This document shows, in pieces, positions 60,560-64,000 of a stretch of 64,000 bases of DNA. The notes under the pieces were generated by a model that was given only the letters and a program-made list of their open reading frames with translations, was not told where the DNA came from and searched no databases. Within the stretch, counting starts at the first letter, position 1, and the number at the start of each line of letters is the position of its first letter. This DNA is from Sinonovacula constricta. Taxonomy: Eukaryota > Mollusca > Bivalvia > Cardiida > Solecurtidae. Where the stretch lies: positions 50,872,685 through 50,936,684 of the forward strand of contig CM017570.1 in assembly GCA_007844125.1 (NCBI GenBank), read 5' to 3'. Both the position numbers and the translations under genes were made by a program.

Positions 60560-61240
60560 GTCATTTTTGTCTATGCACCTGCAGTACCGACAACGAACCA
60601 GACGGCTGACATCTTATTGACAAATTTGTCTAAATTATGGCTTCCCAAGTCGCCTCCATAGTGACCAGGGTTATATTTTGATGACCAGATAATAAAAGAC
60701 GTATGTCGCATTGCTAACATTTAAAAATATTGCACCACCCCCAGTAATTAACTAGATACCTTTAAACTTGCTTGGTGCATTCGAGAAAGATCAAACGGTC
60801 AATTGGAATGCATATGTAGGCCTAAAACCCTATAAGACATAAAACTGTTGAGTAAACTAGCTACTTATGTTGGGCGACTTCTCTGACAGGCAATATATGC
60901 TTTCGTTTACATTTAGCCTGATGCCTGTCCCAAAATCACGTCTAAGTATGTCGAGGGTCTTAAGAGTTTATCGTTTGCATACCGGTTTAACAGCAAAGTG
61001 GCACGTAAATGTCATTAAAAGAGATATGACTAAAGGAGACGCAATATTCGAATCGAGCCAGGTGATCGTGTTCTGGTGAGGAATGTAGGCCTTGAGGGAA
61101 AAGCAAGTTAGGACTATGATGTCCTTGTTGATGAATCCTAACCAAATGCTGACATTCCATTCTTCTATGTAAAACCGGAACAGTGGGAATGTGGGCCACA
61201 GCCAAACCATTTTAGCAGGCGAGTGTACTGGCCACTTTGG
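60560..61240 (+). pseudogene. Ty3/gypsy-type retrotransposon integrase relic
   Basis: Fragments read, across frameshifts: AVPTTNQTADILLTNL, then YGFPSRLHSDQG (60636-60671, the core with its second catalytic Asp), FDDQIIKDVCRIANI, LNLLGAFEKDQTVNWNAYV, and IEPGDRVLVRNVGLEGKA (about 61052-61108) with SxPNADIPFFYVKPEQWE after it. The order and words match the integrase core and C-terminal domain of metazoan Ty3/gypsy elements. Many stops and indels make it dead. No LTR or upstream reverse transcriptase is seen in the window, so it is a truncated relic. Confidence 0.8.
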
Positions 61241-61942
61241 TTCATTAGTACGTAATATTGAGTTGAAGGTCTTATTTTTTTTTGGATGGTATGTTATTCA
61301 ATCAAGAAGGAACGGTGTCATATTGAGGACTTAAGCTTCCGCCTTTTGTTCATCGGAGGAGTAGCAAAGAAAACACCTGGTTGAACGGCAGTCAGACATA
61401 TACATATCTTGCGGTGACATTCAGGAAATAATTAATATGCATTTTCACATGAAATCTGAGGTATTGGCCAATGTGAGAATACTTTTTGTTTAACTCATTA
61501 CACACTAATATTTATCAATTTATTGACTCACATTTGTCAGATGGTTGAGCTACTTTGGACAGACATCCGATTATAGTGTATACAAAATGTATGTGCAACC
61601 ATATGTTAATTATAATTCATAAAAATAGGATGTATTTTACTTGTTTAAATTAATGAATATTACCCATGGTTCATTTTAAACATTCATGGATGTTGAGGAA
61701 CCTGTTTCAGAAAGTTTTGTAACATTTAGAAATAATGTATATGTAGTAAACCAAACGGTTCATTGTGTTCACGGGCTATGGAGTCTAGTGAGGTCTTTAC
61801 CGGAGATGTATTGGGATTTCCGGCTGTAAATTATCTACGGTATACAATTTCAATAGTAGAAAGTACTGTATACGATAAGTTAATAGGTAAATAAGAAAAG
61901 GTCCTATCAAAAGTTTCACAGATATTTAAATTGTATCTACCT

Positions 61943-62062
61943 GTAGACAAAGGCAAACAAGGTAAATGTAAATGTGACAAAAACACAGAGACGAGACATA
62001 ACACACAAAAAGAAAAAAAAACATCAGTTACCGCCTTGGAACGGTCAGTCGACAAAAGGGCC
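61943..62062 (+). repeat. dispersed repeat, copy 2 of 2
   Basis: Counterpart of 21674-21793 (CAGAGACGAGACATAACACA, then ACGGTCAGTCGACAAAAGGG). It lies about 700 bp past the gypsy relic; whether they belong to one element is not clear. Confidence 0.8.
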
Positions 62063-64000
62063 AACTGGGGTGCTTAAACCTGGTTTGTGAAGCGCTCCAT
62101 CCTCGCACTTCCTCAAGTTTTTCTATCAAACAAACAGTGTAAATAAAAATATCCCGTCAAAGTGAAACAACTAACACTAAGCACCTGCTTTGGGAGTTAA
62201 AACAGATATAATGAACGTATGTACATACATAATAACTAGTAATACAATTAACTAACAGCATATGTACAGTATGTACAGTAGATAAAAGCCTCGGCGACCT
62301 AAAAATTCCAAATGAAAAAGTAGTTTAAAAAAAAAAAAAATAAAGCAGTACAAGCACTGATATGTAATAAGAACAATATAATGACGTCATACAATGTCAT
62401 GACGTCATATGCCAAAAGTGTCAAAAGTGAAATGTAATAAATACGAAAGAAATCATAGAATTTTAGAAAGAAAAATCAACAAAATAAAACGTAGTATTGT
62501 TTAGAGTTAATACGTTTTAAAATAGCATATACAAGCCGAGGATTTATCCGCAGTTGACATATTATATGTAGCAAAGGTATCAAAAAACCCGATGCTATAT
62601 CTACTGTGCAATTTCACGTAAAGGGTATGGAGACTGCTCAAGTTGTCCAACCTATATAGGGCACGACTGGAGAGATTAAGAGACAAGAAATCCAACAGTG
62701 ACTGTCCAATTATGGCTTTAAGTCACTGTTGTATATAGTCTCAACGACCTTTCCGGTCATCGTGTAATTTAAAAGCAATGCAAGTTCTTGACTGTAAAAG
62801 GGTCAATTGCAAGCAATGCAGAACATCGATTCTTGGTTTGTAACCTTCTGCAATACATTTTCTGATAAGTTTTTTAAAGTGGTCAGAAAAGTAATTGAGA
62901 TCCTCGATCATTTTTAACTTAAAACATTTCCATAAAATGCAGGATGGCTTATGCCTTTCTTCATAGGTGTTTTCATACTGCTATTATACTTAGAAGCAAT
63001 ACAACCATTGCGGTGAAAGAATTTTGGAAACACCTTTCTTAATTCAGGAGTCCGCAATTACATATATCTTCACTAGTTTATTTCAAGCATGCATTACATT
63101 TAATATACTTGTATTAGTCACGATGTTTGGCAGGAAACACCTACATAATAAGAGCCTGGTGCAGCAATTTGGATGTTATCACACGGGTGGTTTTCTAACT
63201 GCACAATAATATGTAATTTTTGTGTCACATGTGCGAAGCATATCTATAAACAAGCCCGGTTTAATGTATATGTTGATATAAATTATCGATAAACCTAGGT
63301 CCTAAACGTGAGTTCCAAATTATATATAAAACCAAAGCACTATCTTATGTCTGTTCCAGGTATGAAATCACGAGTGATCGAGTGTTGCCAAAATGGCGCG
63401 TTTATATTTTCTTATGTTCACACAACCTCGCTTTTAGTCAAAGTATTTCAATAAACAAAGTGGGCAAGTTTGTATGTGCATATGTGTTGTTACCAAATAT
63501 TTAGATAAACCAGTATAATTACATCCGTATCAGGTAACCTGACAATATGAAAGAGCATACCTGTGACTACGTATACGTGGAACATTCACAAAGGATTTTG
63601 TAAACATTTTCATGTTCCGAGGAGAAGCGTAAGTTGGTGACAACATTACATCTTTACAAAGTTACAAGAACAGTCATAGTTCCGTTCATGTCCGTATTTA
63701 TCCTTTACGCACAAAACTGATCATCGATGATTCGGACATTCCTGCCTTGGTATTTATTATATAAGTGATATATAAATGATATACATTGTAAAATATCATA
63801 TCTATGTCACAGTTTAGTACAATCGTGTGAAGTATATGTTTTTGTATGTTTGTGTATGAGAGTATGTAATATTGTCTGTATTGCATTTATGTTAATGAAG
63901 TTTCAAACTATCCTTTTAAATTTACGTTTCAAAATGTCTCTTTAACTTTACTCTTCAAACCATCCCTTTAAAGTTTCTTTTCAATTTATCCCTTTAATTT
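62063..64000. other. AT-rich terminal region, no gene recognised
   Basis: Short minus frames (62507-62695 and 63698-63886) and a plus frame (63024-63209) lack splice or family support. A paired ATGACGTCATA occurs at about 62380-62410 (palindromic, CRE-like), with no gene start beside it. Confidence 0.4.

Overview
The window is nuclear DNA of an animal, most likely a mollusc and probably a bivalve. The evidence is small exons in long AT-rich introns, GT-AG junctions with consistent phases, secreted PAN/EGF-type and multi-EGF receptor-type proteins, tRNA-derived SINEs, MITEs, Ty3/gypsy and pogo relics, and very many minisatellites. The species is an inference. There are no bacterial operons, no CRISPR and no rRNA.

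Layout. 0-1.7 kb: a 52-bp minisatellite. 3.5-7.1 kb (+): a two-exon secreted PAN/Apple plus Cys-rich protein whose intron holds an inverted MITE-like repeat and long TA and ATC tracts. 7.7-11.7 kb: MITEs, a 69-bp array and a 22-bp array. 13.1-24.1 kb (+): a complete 11-exon M14A procarboxypeptidase, 424 residues if its single in-frame TGA in the last exon is read through. Its intron 6 is a 26-bp minisatellite built from its own splice-donor junction. 24.0-30.7 kb: the 3' end of that gene is duplicated, with a 51-bp array after each copy and a 180-bp GC-rich array between them. 31.0-33.95 kb: a 32-bp array. 35.5-59 kb (-): a dispersed multi-EGF, single-pass membrane receptor gene with a 4.3-kb, 33-bp minisatellite in one intron. 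45.3-50.5 kb (+): a claudin/PMP22-like four-helix membrane protein gene that appears to be nested, on the opposite strand, in an intron of the receptor gene; it too has an in-frame TGA next to a splice donor. 53.5-55.3 kb (-): a decayed pogo/jerky-type transposase with a C-terminal PHD-like finger. 57.7-58.4 kb: an 18-bp array. 60.5-61.2 kb: a decayed Ty3/gypsy integrase.

Minisatellites with units of about 18 to 180 bp cover roughly a quarter of the window, and several look as if they grew from gene sequence: an exon/intron junction, an exon-like Cys-rich segment, and a repeat inside the coding tail of the four-helix protein. Nearly all long open frames in the window are by-products of these arrays or of trinucleotide repeats. 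All gene models come from hand-reading splice sites and phases, so they are strongest where homology and phase agree (carboxypeptidase; receptor exons at 37.6, 38.5-38.8 and 44.8 kb) and weakest for the outer receptor exons and the small fourth exon of the four-helix gene.
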